15,505 bases of DNA from DATBIS01 sp036556805 (lineage in GTDB: Bacteria; Actinomycetota; UBA4738; HRBIN12), in NCBI GenBank assembly GCA_036556805.1, contig DATBIS010000133.1:1-15505 (forward strand). The letters are read 5' to 3'. Below, one piece after another: positions 7,446 to 13,883 of the stretch. Within the stretch, counting starts at the first letter, position 1. Every line of letters begins with the position of its first letter. The position numbers and the translations under genes are program-made. The notes below the pieces were generated by a model. It was not told where the DNA came from and did no database searches. It worked only from the letters and a program-made list of their open reading frames with translations.

Positions 7446-7482
7446 TATCATGCCCCGGCGCGGCGCCCCCGACCGAAAGGAG
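7446..7482 (+). promoter_or_regulatory. Putative rocD -10 box and Shine-Dalgarno
   Basis: TATCAT (7446-7451) is a fair -10 candidate without a recognisable -35. AAAGGAG (7476-7482) is a good Shine-Dalgarno seven bases before the ATG at 7490 and fixes the start, although the open frame extends further upstream. The implied leader is about 30 nt. The ribosome site is convincing; the -10 is tentative. Confidence 0.5.
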
Positions 7483-7489
7483 CCGCCGG

Positions 7490-8704
7490 ATGAACGAGAG
7501 CGACCGGCTGATCGCCCAGGTCGAGGCCTATTCGGCGCACAACTATCATCCGCTGCCGGTCGTCGTGTCGGAGGCGGAAGGCGCCTGGGTCACCGACGTC
7601 GAGGGCAACCGATACCTCGACATGCTCTCGGCGTATTCGGCGTTGAACTTCGGGCACCGCCACCCCGACCTCGTGGCCGCCGCGAAACGCCAGCTGGACC
7701 GCGTGACGCTCACGTCGCGCGCGTTCCACAACGATCTCTTCGGCCCGTTCTGCCAGGAGCTCGCCGAGCTCTGCGAGATGGACATGGTGCTGCCGATGAA
7801 CACCGGGGCCGAGGCCGTCGAGACCGCGCTGAAGACCGCACGCAAGTGGGGCTACGAGGTGAAGGGCGTGGCGCCCGACCGCGCGAAGGTCGTGGTGGCC
7901 GGCGGCAGCTTCCACGGCCGCACCGTCACGATCATCAGCTTCTCCTCGGATCCCGACGCGCGCCGTTCGTTCGGGCCGTACACGCCGGGCTTCGACATCG
8001 TGCCGTTCGGCGATGCCGCCGCACTCGAGGCCGCGGTCGACGACGACACGGTCGCCTTCCTCGTGGAACCGATCCAGGGCGAAGCGGGCGTCATCGTCCC
8101 GCCCACCGGGTATCTCGCGGAGGCGCGCCGGCTCTGCTCCGAGCGGGGCGTGCTCCTGCTCGCCGACGAGATCCAGTCTGGCCTCGGGCGCACCGGCACG
8201 ACGTTCGCGTGCGAGCACGAGGGCGTCGTGCCCGACGTCTACATCCTCGGCAAGGCGCTCGGTGGGGGCATCGTGCCGCTGTCGGCGATCGTGGCGCGCC
8301 GCGACGTCCTCGGCGTCTTCCGGCCGGGCGAGCACGGCTCGACCTTCGGCGGGAACCCGCTCGCGTGCGCCGTCGGCCTCGAGGTCCTGCGACTGCTCCG
8401 CACGGGCGAGTACCAGGAGCGCGCCGCGACCCTCGGCCCGGCGTTCATGCAGAAGCTCCAGGCCAATGTCCCGGCCGACGTCACCGAGATCCGAGGACGA
8501 GGCCTCTGGATGGGTATCGAGCTCGACCCGGAGGGTGCTCCCGCGCGCGCGGTGTGCGAGCGCATGCTGGAGCTCGGGGTCCTCGCGAAGGACACCCATC
8601 GCACGACGGTCCGCCTCGCGCCCCCGCTCTGCGTCACGGAGGACGACCTCGAGTGGGCGCTCGAGCGCATCGTGGCCGCGCTCACCGAGGGTCCCGCCGG
8701 CTAG
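7490..8704 (+). CDS. rocD: Ornithine aminotransferase (ornithine--oxo-acid transaminase)
   Basis: A 404-aa class III PLP aminotransferase, the usual length. It would convert ornithine and 2-oxoglutarate to glutamate 5-semialdehyde and glutamate in arginine and ornithine catabolism or proline supply. AHNYHPLPVVV (16-26) is the N-terminal signature that separates ornithine aminotransferases from acetylornithine and GABA aminotransferases. PLP contacts are visible: NTGAEAVETA (104-113), FHGRT (141-145), the acidic residue D226 in LLADEIQSGLGRTG (223-236) and the Schiff-base lysine K255 in ILGKALGGG. It appears monocistronic, with no arginase or proline genes beside it. Its TAG stop shares CTAG with the stop of the converging small gene. 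Confidence 0.94.
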   Translation: MNESDRLIAQVEAYSAHNYHPLPVVVSEAEGAWVTDVEGNRYLDMLSAYSALNFGHRHPDLVAAAKRQLDRVTLTSRAFHNDLFGPFCQELAELCEMDMVLPMNTGAEAVETALKTARKWGYEVKGVAPDRAKVVVAGGSFHGRTVTIISFSSDPDARRSFGPYTPGFDIVPFGDAAALEAAVDDDTVAFLVEPIQGEAGVIVPPTGYLAEARRLCSERGVLLLADEIQSGLGRTGTTFACEHEGVVPDVYILGKALGGGIVPLSAIVARRDVLGVFRPGEHGSTFGGNPLACAVGLEVLRLLRTGEYQERAATLGPAFMQKLQANVPADVTEIRGRGLWMGIELDPEGAPARAVCERMLELGVLAKDTHRTTVRLAPPLCVTEDDLEWALERIVAALTEGPAG

Positions 8705-9111
8705 CGGGACCGGACGCGCAGCGCGCGGAAGCGATCCTCCGCGATCTCGAACGCCTCGAGCGGATCGAGCAGCTCGCCGACCGCCCAGATCAACCCCTCG
8801 AAGCCGGCGAGCTCCGGCGGGTCCTCGCGGAACGCGCGCGCGCGTTCGCGCGCGCGCTCGAGGCCGCGCGTCGCCTCGCCCCACGCGTCCATGACCTCGG
8901 GCACGCGCCAGGCTTCCATCCCCGCCGAGGCCCGAGCCAGCCGGTCCTCGAACGCCTCCAGCGCCTCCGCGAGCGGCGTGCCCGGCAATCTGGTCGTGGG
9001 CATGACCGCGGTGAGCGCGTCCTTCGCTTCCCCGAGGAGCGCGGCGACGTGCTCGAACGCCGCGTAAGGCTCGGCGAGCTCGGGCGGGAGTCGGCGTCGC
9101 CGAAGCGTCAA
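8701..9111 (-). CDS. Small helical protein of unknown function
   Basis: I do not recognise this 136-aa product. It looks all-helical and acidic (for example LAEPYAAFEHVAALLGEAKDAL and PLAEALEAFEDRLARASAG) with one very basic/acidic repeat, RARERARAF, encoded by an alternating CG tract, and no cysteine cluster, signal or membrane helix. The start is inferred: upstream codons in this frame are antisense-like Arg-rich shadow of the GDPD gene. The first usable initiator is TTG at 9109-9111, which overlaps the GDPD stop as TTGA, the same fused layout as GTGA at 5416-5419. That geometry, the G/C-rich third positions and the neat CTAG stop overlap with rocD support it as a real gene. Its partner GDPD gives no clear hint of role. 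Confidence 0.72.
   Translation of the reverse strand: MTLRRRRLPPELAEPYAAFEHVAALLGEAKDALTAVMPTTRLPGTPLAEALEAFEDRLARASAGMEAWRVPEVMDAWGEATRGLERARERARAFREDPPELAGFEGLIWAVGELLDPLEAFEIAEDRFRALRVRSR
8831..8857. repeat. Alternating CG tract with a 16-bp perfect palindrome
   Basis: Positions 8831-8846 read AACGCGCGCGCGCGTT, a perfect palindrome, and are followed directly by a second run of alternating C and G to 8857. It lies inside the small helical protein gene and encodes part of RARERARAF. Such alternating purine-pyrimidine DNA can adopt Z-form, but in a genome this GC-rich it may simply reflect Arg/Ala codons. Confidence 0.6.
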
Positions 9112-9851
9112 GCGGACACCGCCCGAACGGCGGGTACGACGATCGACGGGTCGTTCGTCGCGATCGCGTCGACGCCCCACCGGGCGAGCTCGCCCGCGGG
9201 CTCGGGCTCGTCGACGATCCAGGTGCCGACGCGGAGCCCCGCGGCGTGCGCCGAGCGCACGAACGGCTCGCCGACGCGCGCGACGGAGGCGGCCGCGGGC
9301 AGCACCCACGCGTGCCCCTCGCTCGCCGCGAACGCGAGCGCGGCGGGCGCCTCCACGTCCTCGATCGTGAGCAGGCCGGTCGGGAGGTGCGGGGCGAGCG
9401 CGCGGCAGCGCGCGAGCGACGCGGGGTTGAAGCTCGAGACGAGCACCGGCCCCTCGAACGCGGTCGCCGCCAACGCCCCGATCGTCGCCTCGACGGCGCG
9501 CTCGATCCCGGGCTCGAAGTCGGGCTCGCCCGGGAGGTTCTTGATCTCCACGTCCAGCAACGTTCGCCCGGAGAGCAGGTGGAGGACCTCCTCGAGCGTC
9601 GGCACCTCGGTCGTGCCGCCGTCGCGCGTGGGGATGCGCAGCGCCTTCAGCTCCGCGAGCCGCAGGTCGCGCACGATGCCGCGCCCGTCGGTGGTCCGAT
9701 CGACGGTCGGGTCGTGCAGCACGACGGGCACGCCGTCGGCCGTCACGCGCACGTCGAGCTCGATGCCATCGGCGCCCGCGGCGAGCGCGGCCTCGAACGC
9801 GGGCACGGTGTTCTCGGCCTCGAGGGCGGAGAACCCGCGGTGCGCGACCAC
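9108..9851 (-). CDS. Glycerophosphodiester phosphodiesterase (GDPD family)
   Basis: A 247-aa TIM-barrel phosphodiesterase that would hydrolyse glycerophosphodiesters, or related lipid headgroups, to glycerol-3-phosphate and an alcohol. Catalytic and metal residues are all present: H4-R5 in AHRG, E31 and D33 in GIELDVRV, H46 in VLHDPTVDRTTDG, E102 in LLDVEIK, and the C-terminal WIVDEPEPAGELARWGVDAIATNDP. There is no signal peptide, so it is cytoplasmic. A GTG at 9887 would add 12 residues, but those codons run through the palindromic operator and mostly end in A or T (seven of nine), unlike the rest of the gene, so I prefer GTG 9851. A -10-like CAAGAT lies nine bases before it. It is followed by the helical protein through a TTGA overlap and is divergent from whiB. 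Confidence 0.88.
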   Translation of the reverse strand: MVAHRGFSALEAENTVPAFEAALAAGADGIELDVRVTADGVPVVLHDPTVDRTTDGRGIVRDLRLAELKALRIPTRDGGTTEVPTLEEVLHLLSGRTLLDVEIKNLPGEPDFEPGIERAVEATIGALAATAFEGPVLVSSFNPASLARCRALAPHLPTGLLTIEDVEAPAALAFAASEGHAWVLPAAASVARVGEPFVRSAHAAGLRVGTWIVDEPEPAGELARWGVDAIATNDPSIVVPAVRAVSA

Positions 9852-9863
9852 GAGCGTCCGATC

Positions 9864-9893
9864 TTGACTGAATGAACGTTCAGTCACTAGGCT
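9864..9893 (+). promoter_or_regulatory. whiB promoter: TTGACT (-35) and TAGGCT (-10)
   Basis: TTGACT at 9864-9869 and TAGGCT at 9888-9893 are separated by 18 bp, the best sigma-A-type promoter in the window. Transcription would begin near 9900, leaving a leader of about 75 nt before whiB. The spacer is almost wholly occupied by the inverted repeat at 9865-9886, so a protein bound there should block polymerase. On the other strand CAAGAT (9861-9866) could serve as -10 for the GDPD gene. Confidence 0.62.
9865..9886. promoter_or_regulatory. Operator-like inverted repeat 1 (GDPD/whiB)
   Basis: Perfect 8-bp arms TGACTGAA and TTCAGTCA flank the 6-bp spacer TGAACG, and the centre also contains the 10-bp palindrome TGAACGTTCA (9873-9882). 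The stretch 9869-9883 is nearly the same as repeat 2 (13 of 15 bases). It lies between the -35 and -10 of whiB, a classical repressor position. Read as GAAC-N4-GTTC it misses the Gram-positive LexA box by one base; it also resembles many TetR-family operators. Confidence 0.6.
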
Positions 9894-9944
9894 GGCCGCC
9901 CACAGGGACTCGACGCCGCGGAGAGAGCACGTGGGCCGCAGGAT

Positions 9945-9959
9945 TGAACGCACGTTCAG
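9945..9959. promoter_or_regulatory. Operator-like inverted repeat 2 (whiB leader)
   Basis: TGAACG-CA-CGTTCA is a 14-bp near-perfect palindrome in the presumed untranslated leader of whiB, 76 bp from the matching part of repeat 1. It fits the GAAC-RNRY-GTTC pattern of actinobacterial and Bacillus LexA (SOS) boxes exactly in the core. Binding by LexA is an inference; another regulator that recognises TGAAC half-sites is equally possible. Confidence 0.5.
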
Positions 9960-9975
9960 AAACGTGGACGAGCGG

Positions 9976-10233
9976 ATGGAATGGGTGGCGGCCGCGCGCT
10001 GCATCGGCGTCGAACCCGAGCTGTTCTTCCCCGTCGGCACGACCCGCCCTGCGCTGGAGCAGACCGAGCGGGCGAAGGCCGTCTGCCACGCCTGCCCGGT
10101 GATCGAGGAGTGCCTCGAGTGGTCGCTCGTCACCGCGCAGGATGCCGGCGTCTGGGGCGGACTCTCCGAGGAGGAACGCCGGGACATCCGTCGCGCGCGC
10201 CGGCGCCGCGCGGCGCTCGTCGCGGTCGGCTGA
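9976..10233 (+). CDS. WhiB-family iron-sulfur regulator (WhiB1/WblE-like)
   Basis: An 85-aa Wbl protein, restricted to Actinobacteria, which binds a redox- and nitric-oxide-sensitive [4Fe-4S] cluster and usually acts with region 4 of the main sigma factor. The four cluster cysteines are C9, C37, C40 and C46 (C-x27-C-x2-C-x5-C). PELFFPVGTTRPALEQTERAK (14-34), GVWGG (58-62) and the basic tail RRARRRRAA (72-80) match the WhiB1/WblE subgroup closely. ATG 9976 is chosen; longer GTG starts at 9964 or 9931 would read through or abut the second operator and have no better ribosome site. The gene has its own promoter with two operator-like repeats and is divergent from GDPD. Its stop is 5 bp from that of the converging nth. 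Confidence 0.92.
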   Translation: MEWVAAARCIGVEPELFFPVGTTRPALEQTERAKAVCHACPVIEECLEWSLVTAQDAGVWGGLSEEERRDIRRARRRRAALVAVG

Positions 10234-10238
10234 AGCCG

Positions 10239-10898
10239 TCAGACCAGGCTGGCCGGGCACAGCCGGTTCACCGGGCACTCGGCGCACTTGGGCTTTCGCG
10301 CGATGCAGATCGCCCGACCGTGGTCGATGAGCACGTACGTGAAGCCGAACCATCGCTCGGGCGGGACCAGCGCCATGAGGTCCTTTTCGATCTTGTCGGG
10401 ATCCGACTGGTCGCTGAACCCGAGGCGGTTGGAGAGCCGGCGCACGTGCGTGTCGACCGCGATCCCTTCCACGATGCCGTACGCGTTGCCCAGCACGATG
10501 TTCGCCGTCTTCCGCGCGACCCCCGGGAGCGTGAGAAGGTCCTCCATCGCGTCGGGCACCCGCCCTCCGAACTCATCGACGATGCGCGCGCTCGCCGCGC
10601 GGATCCGAGCCGCCTTCTGGTTGAAGAAGCCCGTGGGCTTGACGTCGGCGCGGAGCTCCTCCTCCGGGACGCGAAGGTAGTCCTCGGGGCTCCGATACTT
10701 CTGAAACAGGGACGCCGTGACCTCGTTCACCTTCTCGTCGGTGCACTGCGCGGAGAGGATCGTCGCCACGAGGCACTCGAGCGGGTTCGTGAAGTGCAGC
10801 GCGACCTTCGCGTCGGGGTAGGCGGCCGACAGCTGCTCGACGATCACGGGGGCGCGCTCCTCGATGGGGCTCTCGCGGGTGAGCTCGGGACCCGCCAT
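10239..10898 (-). CDS. nth: Endonuclease III (DNA glycosylase / AP lyase)
   Basis: A 219-aa base-excision repair enzyme that removes oxidised pyrimidines and cuts the strand by beta-elimination. The helix-hairpin-helix LPGVARKTANIVLGNA (124-139) contains catalytic Lys130, and the catalytic aspartate is D149 in VDTHVRRLSNRLG. The C-terminal [4Fe-4S] loop is complete: C198-x6-C205-x2-C208-x5-C214. LSAQCTDEKVN (49-58) is the usual N-terminal signature. The start is the ATG at 10898, which shares one base with the stop of the S51 peptidase (TGATG). It is the last gene of a four-gene operon led by a LmbE-like deacetylase, an unusual context for nth. It converges on whiB with 5 bp between stops. 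Confidence 0.95.
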   Translation of the reverse strand: MAGPELTRESPIEERAPVIVEQLSAAYPDAKVALHFTNPLECLVATILSAQCTDEKVNEVTASLFQKYRSPEDYLRVPEEELRADVKPTGFFNQKAARIRAASARIVDEFGGRVPDAMEDLLTLPGVARKTANIVLGNAYGIVEGIAVDTHVRRLSNRLGFSDQSDPDKIEKDLMALVPPERWFGFTYVLIDHGRAICIARKPKCAECPVNRLCPASLV

Positions 10899-11614
10899 CA
10901 GCCGGTCCCGAGATCGAGCTCGAACGAGCCGCCCTGCTCGTAGCGCTCCCAGTCGCCGCCGCGCCGGACGTGCACGGCCTGCCGGCCCAGCACGGACCAC
11001 GCGCGCCCGTCGCCGACGATCGCCGTCTCCTCGTCGATACCCACGAACGTCGCGCCCTCGGGAACCGCGTTCACGATGAACTCGGTGGCACCGGGGATCC
11101 ACGTGTCGACGATGTCCCAATGCGGGCCGAACAGCACGGAGCGCACGAGGCCGAGGCCCGGCTTGAAGACCTGCTCGAAGTCGTCGGTGTCGCTGTCGTA
11201 CGTCATCTCGGTGAGGCAGGCCACGCCGGCACTGCAGCCCACGTACGCGAGGCCGTCCGAGAAGCGTTCGAGCATCGCGGCGAAGAAGGCGGTGTCGCGC
11301 AGGGTCTCCGCGAGGTACCAGGGATTGCCGCCCGAGAAGTACACGACCGAGGCCGCGTCGAGCCGCTCGGTGAGCTCGGCGCGATCGGCGTCGTCGCGCG
11401 ACTTGAGCGCGACGAGCTCGGCGTCGATGCCCGCGCTTGCGAAGTGGTCGAGCCCCTTGGTCGCCCACGAGTCGAACACCTCGTCGCCCTCCTTCGCCGA
11501 CGCCGTGGGCAGAATCAGCACGCGGCCGTCGCCCCCCGCACGCTCGAGAACCCAGCGATCAACCGCGGCCGACCAGGGCTCGAACTCCCCCGACCCGAGC
11601 AGCGCGAAGATCAT
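10898..11614 (-). CDS. S51-family peptidase / cyanophycinase-like protein
   Basis: A 238-aa protein of the peptidase E (alpha-aspartyl dipeptidase) and cyanophycinase clan. The nucleophile elbow GCSAG (126-130) has Ser128; VVYFSGGNPWYL (90-101) is the conserved glycine loop; H165 in FGPHWD and the acidic pair in GIDEETAIV (192-200) are likely active-site residues. The N-terminus MIFALLGSGEF matches family members that lack a signal peptide, so it is cytoplasmic. It may cleave Asp-X dipeptides or beta-aspartyl peptides; the exact substrate is not determined. Its ATG overlaps the stop of the PLP decarboxylase (ATGA), and its stop overlaps the nth start (TGATG), so it is tightly coupled on both sides. 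Confidence 0.87.
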   Translation of the reverse strand: MIFALLGSGEFEPWSAAVDRWVLERAGGDGRVLILPTASAKEGDEVFDSWATKGLDHFASAGIDAELVALKSRDDADRAELTERLDAASVVYFSGGNPWYLAETLRDTAFFAAMLERFSDGLAYVGCSAGVACLTEMTYDSDTDDFEQVFKPGLGLVRSVLFGPHWDIVDTWIPGATEFIVNAVPEGATFVGIDEETAIVGDGRAWSVLGRQAVHVRRGGDWERYEQGGSFELDLGTG

Positions 11615-13125
11615 GAGCCCGTTTCGCCGAGCTCACGAGGGCGAAGGTCGCGGTCGAGCGCCGCGCCGAGTTCGGCGGCGACGTCGAGCACCGCGTCCAT
11701 GTCGTCGGCCTCGGTGCGGAAGTTCACGATGCAGGAGCGGAGGACGAAGCGCTCGCCGAGGATCGCGTTCGAGATGTACACGCGGCCGTCCAGCTGGATC
11801 TCCGTCATCAGCCGATGGTTCAGCTCGGAGAGGTACGCCTCGCGACCCGGACCCTCGGGCAGGTCCTGGGGCACGTAGCGGAAACATGTGATCGAGAGCG
11901 GGATCGGCGCCATGAGCTCGAATTCCGGCCGCTCCGTGACACGATCGCCGAGGTACCGCGCGAGCGCGGCGTCGTGCGAGATGCGTCGCGCGTACGCCTC
12001 GCGTCCGTGCGCGAGGATCGAGACCCAGACCTTGAGCGCCCAGAAGCCCCTCGAGAACTGCGGCCCGTGCCGCCCCAGGTCGATCCCGTGCTGCGTGTAC
12101 TCCTTGTCCTGCACCGTGTACGACGCGTACATGTCGAACGACTCCTGGAGGTGCCGCAGCTCCCGCACGATGAGGCACCCCCCGGAGTGCGGCGTGTAGA
12201 GCCACTTGTGCGGGTCGAACGCGATCGAGTCGGCACGCTCGATCCCGCGGAACTGCGGCCGGAGGTCGTCCGCGAGCATCGCCGGGCCGCCGTACGCGGC
12301 GTCCACGTGGAACCAGAGGCCGTGCTCCTCGCCGACGTCGGCGATCTCATCGAGGGCGTCGACGGCGCCGGTCGCGACGGTACCCGCCGTGCCGACGACC
12401 GCGAACGGCCGCATCCCCGCATCGAGGTCGCGGGCGATCTGCGTGCGAAGCTCGTCCACCCGCATCCGGTAGTCGTCGTCGACCGGCACGTGCCGCACGT
12501 GCTGCAGCCCCACGCCGAGCATGTCGGCGGCACGGTCCGAGACCACGTGGGTCTCCGTCGAGAGGTACAGCACCAGCGGCGGTCCGCCTGCAACTCCCTC
12601 GGCGCGAACGTCCCAGCCGGCTCGATGGTCGCGTGCGCTCTTCAGGCCGATGAAGGTCGCCATCGCTCCGCCCGACGTGACGAGACCGCCCGACCCCTCC
12701 GGCAGGCCGAAGACGTCCCGCGCGAACCACCGCGTGAGCTGCAGCTCGATCTCCGTCGCAGAGGGCGACAGCTGCCAACCGCCGAGGTTCATGTTCACCC
12801 CGGCCGCGAGCAGGTCGGCGGCGGCACCCGGGACCGTGCCGGCCCCGGAGATGTACGCCATGAACCGCGGGTGGCCGGGGAACCCCGACCACCGGAACAC
12901 CATGTCGTGGAGGTACGCGAACAGCTCGTCCTCCGGCATCGGGGCGTCGGGCACGTCGCGCGCGACGGCGTCGCGCACCTGTTCGGACGTCCATCGACCG
13001 CCCACCGGCAGCGAGGGGAGCCGCTCGAGCAGCTCCTCCCACAGCTCGACCGTGCGGTCGGCGAACGCGCGGGCCCGCTTCGGATCCCAGTCGAGGTCGC
13101 GAACCGGGGAGGGCCGATCGGCCAC
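11611..13125 (-). CDS. PLP-dependent group II decarboxylase (aromatic-amino-acid type)
   Basis: A 504-aa fold-type I PLP enzyme of the glutamate / aromatic L-amino acid decarboxylase family. It has the PLP-stacking H193 in STETHVVSDRAA, D275 in HVDAAYGG (273-280), which salt-bridges the ring nitrogen, and K307 in IAFDPHKWLYTPHSGG (301-316), which forms the Schiff base. FPGHPRFMAYISG (82-94) and NLGGWQLSPSATEIEL (113-128) are typical N-terminal motifs that shape the substrate pocket. Family members decarboxylate aromatic amino acids, 2,4-diaminobutyrate or aspartate, and some are aldehyde synthases; sequence alone does not decide. GTG 13125 lies one base after the deacetylase stop with GGAGG 13 bases upstream; an in-frame TTG at 13146 would overlap that gene. 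Confidence 0.92.
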   Translation of the reverse strand: MADRPSPVRDLDWDPKRARAFADRTVELWEELLERLPSLPVGGRWTSEQVRDAVARDVPDAPMPEDELFAYLHDMVFRWSGFPGHPRFMAYISGAGTVPGAAADLLAAGVNMNLGGWQLSPSATEIELQLTRWFARDVFGLPEGSGGLVTSGGAMATFIGLKSARDHRAGWDVRAEGVAGGPPLVLYLSTETHVVSDRAADMLGVGLQHVRHVPVDDDYRMRVDELRTQIARDLDAGMRPFAVVGTAGTVATGAVDALDEIADVGEEHGLWFHVDAAYGGPAMLADDLRPQFRGIERADSIAFDPHKWLYTPHSGGCLIVRELRHLQESFDMYASYTVQDKEYTQHGIDLGRHGPQFSRGFWALKVWVSILAHGREAYARRISHDAALARYLGDRVTERPEFELMAPIPLSITCFRYVPQDLPEGPGREAYLSELNHRLMTEIQLDGRVYISNAILGERFVLRSCIVNFRTEADDMDAVLDVAAELGAALDRDLRPRELGETGS

Positions 13126-13126
13126 G

Positions 13127-13834
13127 CTAGTCCCTGACCTCCGCAAGGCGGTACGTCTCCTCCGCCATGAACGCGCGGAAGCCCTCCTCGCCGAAGACGT
13201 GCAGGAGCGCCTCGATCTGGCTCGCGTGCTCCTGGATCGCCTTCACCTTCCGCTCCAGCTCGTCGGGGCCGAGCCGGTACGCGAGGCCGAGCTCCTCTCG
13301 CGGCGTCACGGGCGGCGTGCCCGGGAGGAAGATGTTGAACGGCTCGAGTTTGGGCACCCACTCCGCCGCGAAGTCCGGCGTCTGCGTCGCGTAGTACAGC
13401 TTCGCGCCCGGAGCGGCCGCCGCACGGAACGCGTCGGTGGCCCACCGGCTCGCCGACTTGTGCCCCTCGTGTCCGGTCATGCCGTCGGGCCCGAACGTGA
13501 GCACGGTGTCGGGGCGGATCTTCTCGAACAACAGGCGGACGCGTTCCGCTCCGACCTCGGGCAGCGGGCTCTGCATGTCGACGTCGGGAAGCTCGAGCCA
13601 ATAGTGCTCGGTGACCCCAAGGAGCTCCAGGCTGCGGATGAGTTCCCGCTCGCGGACCTCACCCATGGTCTCGGGCGGCCACCGCTCCTCGTCCATCGAG
13701 CCGCCCTCGCCGCGCGTCGCCGTGATGTCGACGACGCGGGAACCGTGGTCGGCCGCGTGCGCGAAGAGCCCCGCCGCGAGGTACGTCTCGTCGTCGGGGT
13801 GGGCCCACACGCCGACGACCGTTCCGAGATCCAT
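13127..13834 (-). CDS. LmbE/PIG-L-family zinc deacetylase
   Basis: A 235-aa metal-dependent amide hydrolase of the LmbE-like family, which includes the mycothiol enzymes MshB and Mca, N-acetylglucosamine-lipid deacetylases and antibiotic-tailoring enzymes. The zinc motif AHPDDE (11-16: H12, D15) and the second ligand region TGHEGHK (120-126) are present, with TATRGEGG (38-45) between. It is shorter than typical MshB or Mca (about 290-300 aa), so it is probably not either, and its substrate is unknown. The start is the ATG 13834, with a -10-like TAAGCT nine bases upstream and no Shine-Dalgarno. It leads the operon with PLP decarboxylase, S51 peptidase and nth, and lies just downstream of the sigma/anti-sigma genes on the same strand. 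Confidence 0.9.
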   Translation of the reverse strand: MDLGTVVGVWAHPDDETYLAAGLFAHAADHGSRVVDITATRGEGGSMDEERWPPETMGEVRERELIRSLELLGVTEHYWLELPDVDMQSPLPEVGAERVRLLFEKIRPDTVLTFGPDGMTGHEGHKSASRWATDAFRAAAAPGAKLYYATQTPDFAAEWVPKLEPFNIFLPGTPPVTPREELGLAYRLGPDELERKVKAIQEHASQIEALLHVFGEEGFRAFMAEETYRLAEVRD

Positions 13835-13843
13835 GTTCGGCGG

Positions 13844-13849
13844 AGCTTA
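13844..13849 (-). promoter_or_regulatory. -10-like box TAAGCT before the LmbE-like gene
   Basis: On the minus strand TAAGCT ends nine bases before the ATG at 13834 in a 49-bp gap after the 62-aa gene. No Shine-Dalgarno is visible, so the four-gene operon probably starts from a very short leader here. No clear -35 is seen. Confidence 0.38.
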
Positions 13850-13883
13850 CCGGCTGCCGGTCGCCATGCGGAACCCGCTGGGG

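Noticed and set aside
9852..9887. A longer GDPD start at GTG 9887
   Set aside because: The added codons run through the palindromic operator and seven of nine end in A or T, unlike the rest of the gene; no promoter is seen upstream of it on that strand.
13127..13834. Naming the LmbE-like gene mshB or mca
   Set aside because: It is about 60 residues shorter than those mycothiol enzymes and only the general zinc motifs can be seen; a nearby SigR/RsrA pair is not enough.
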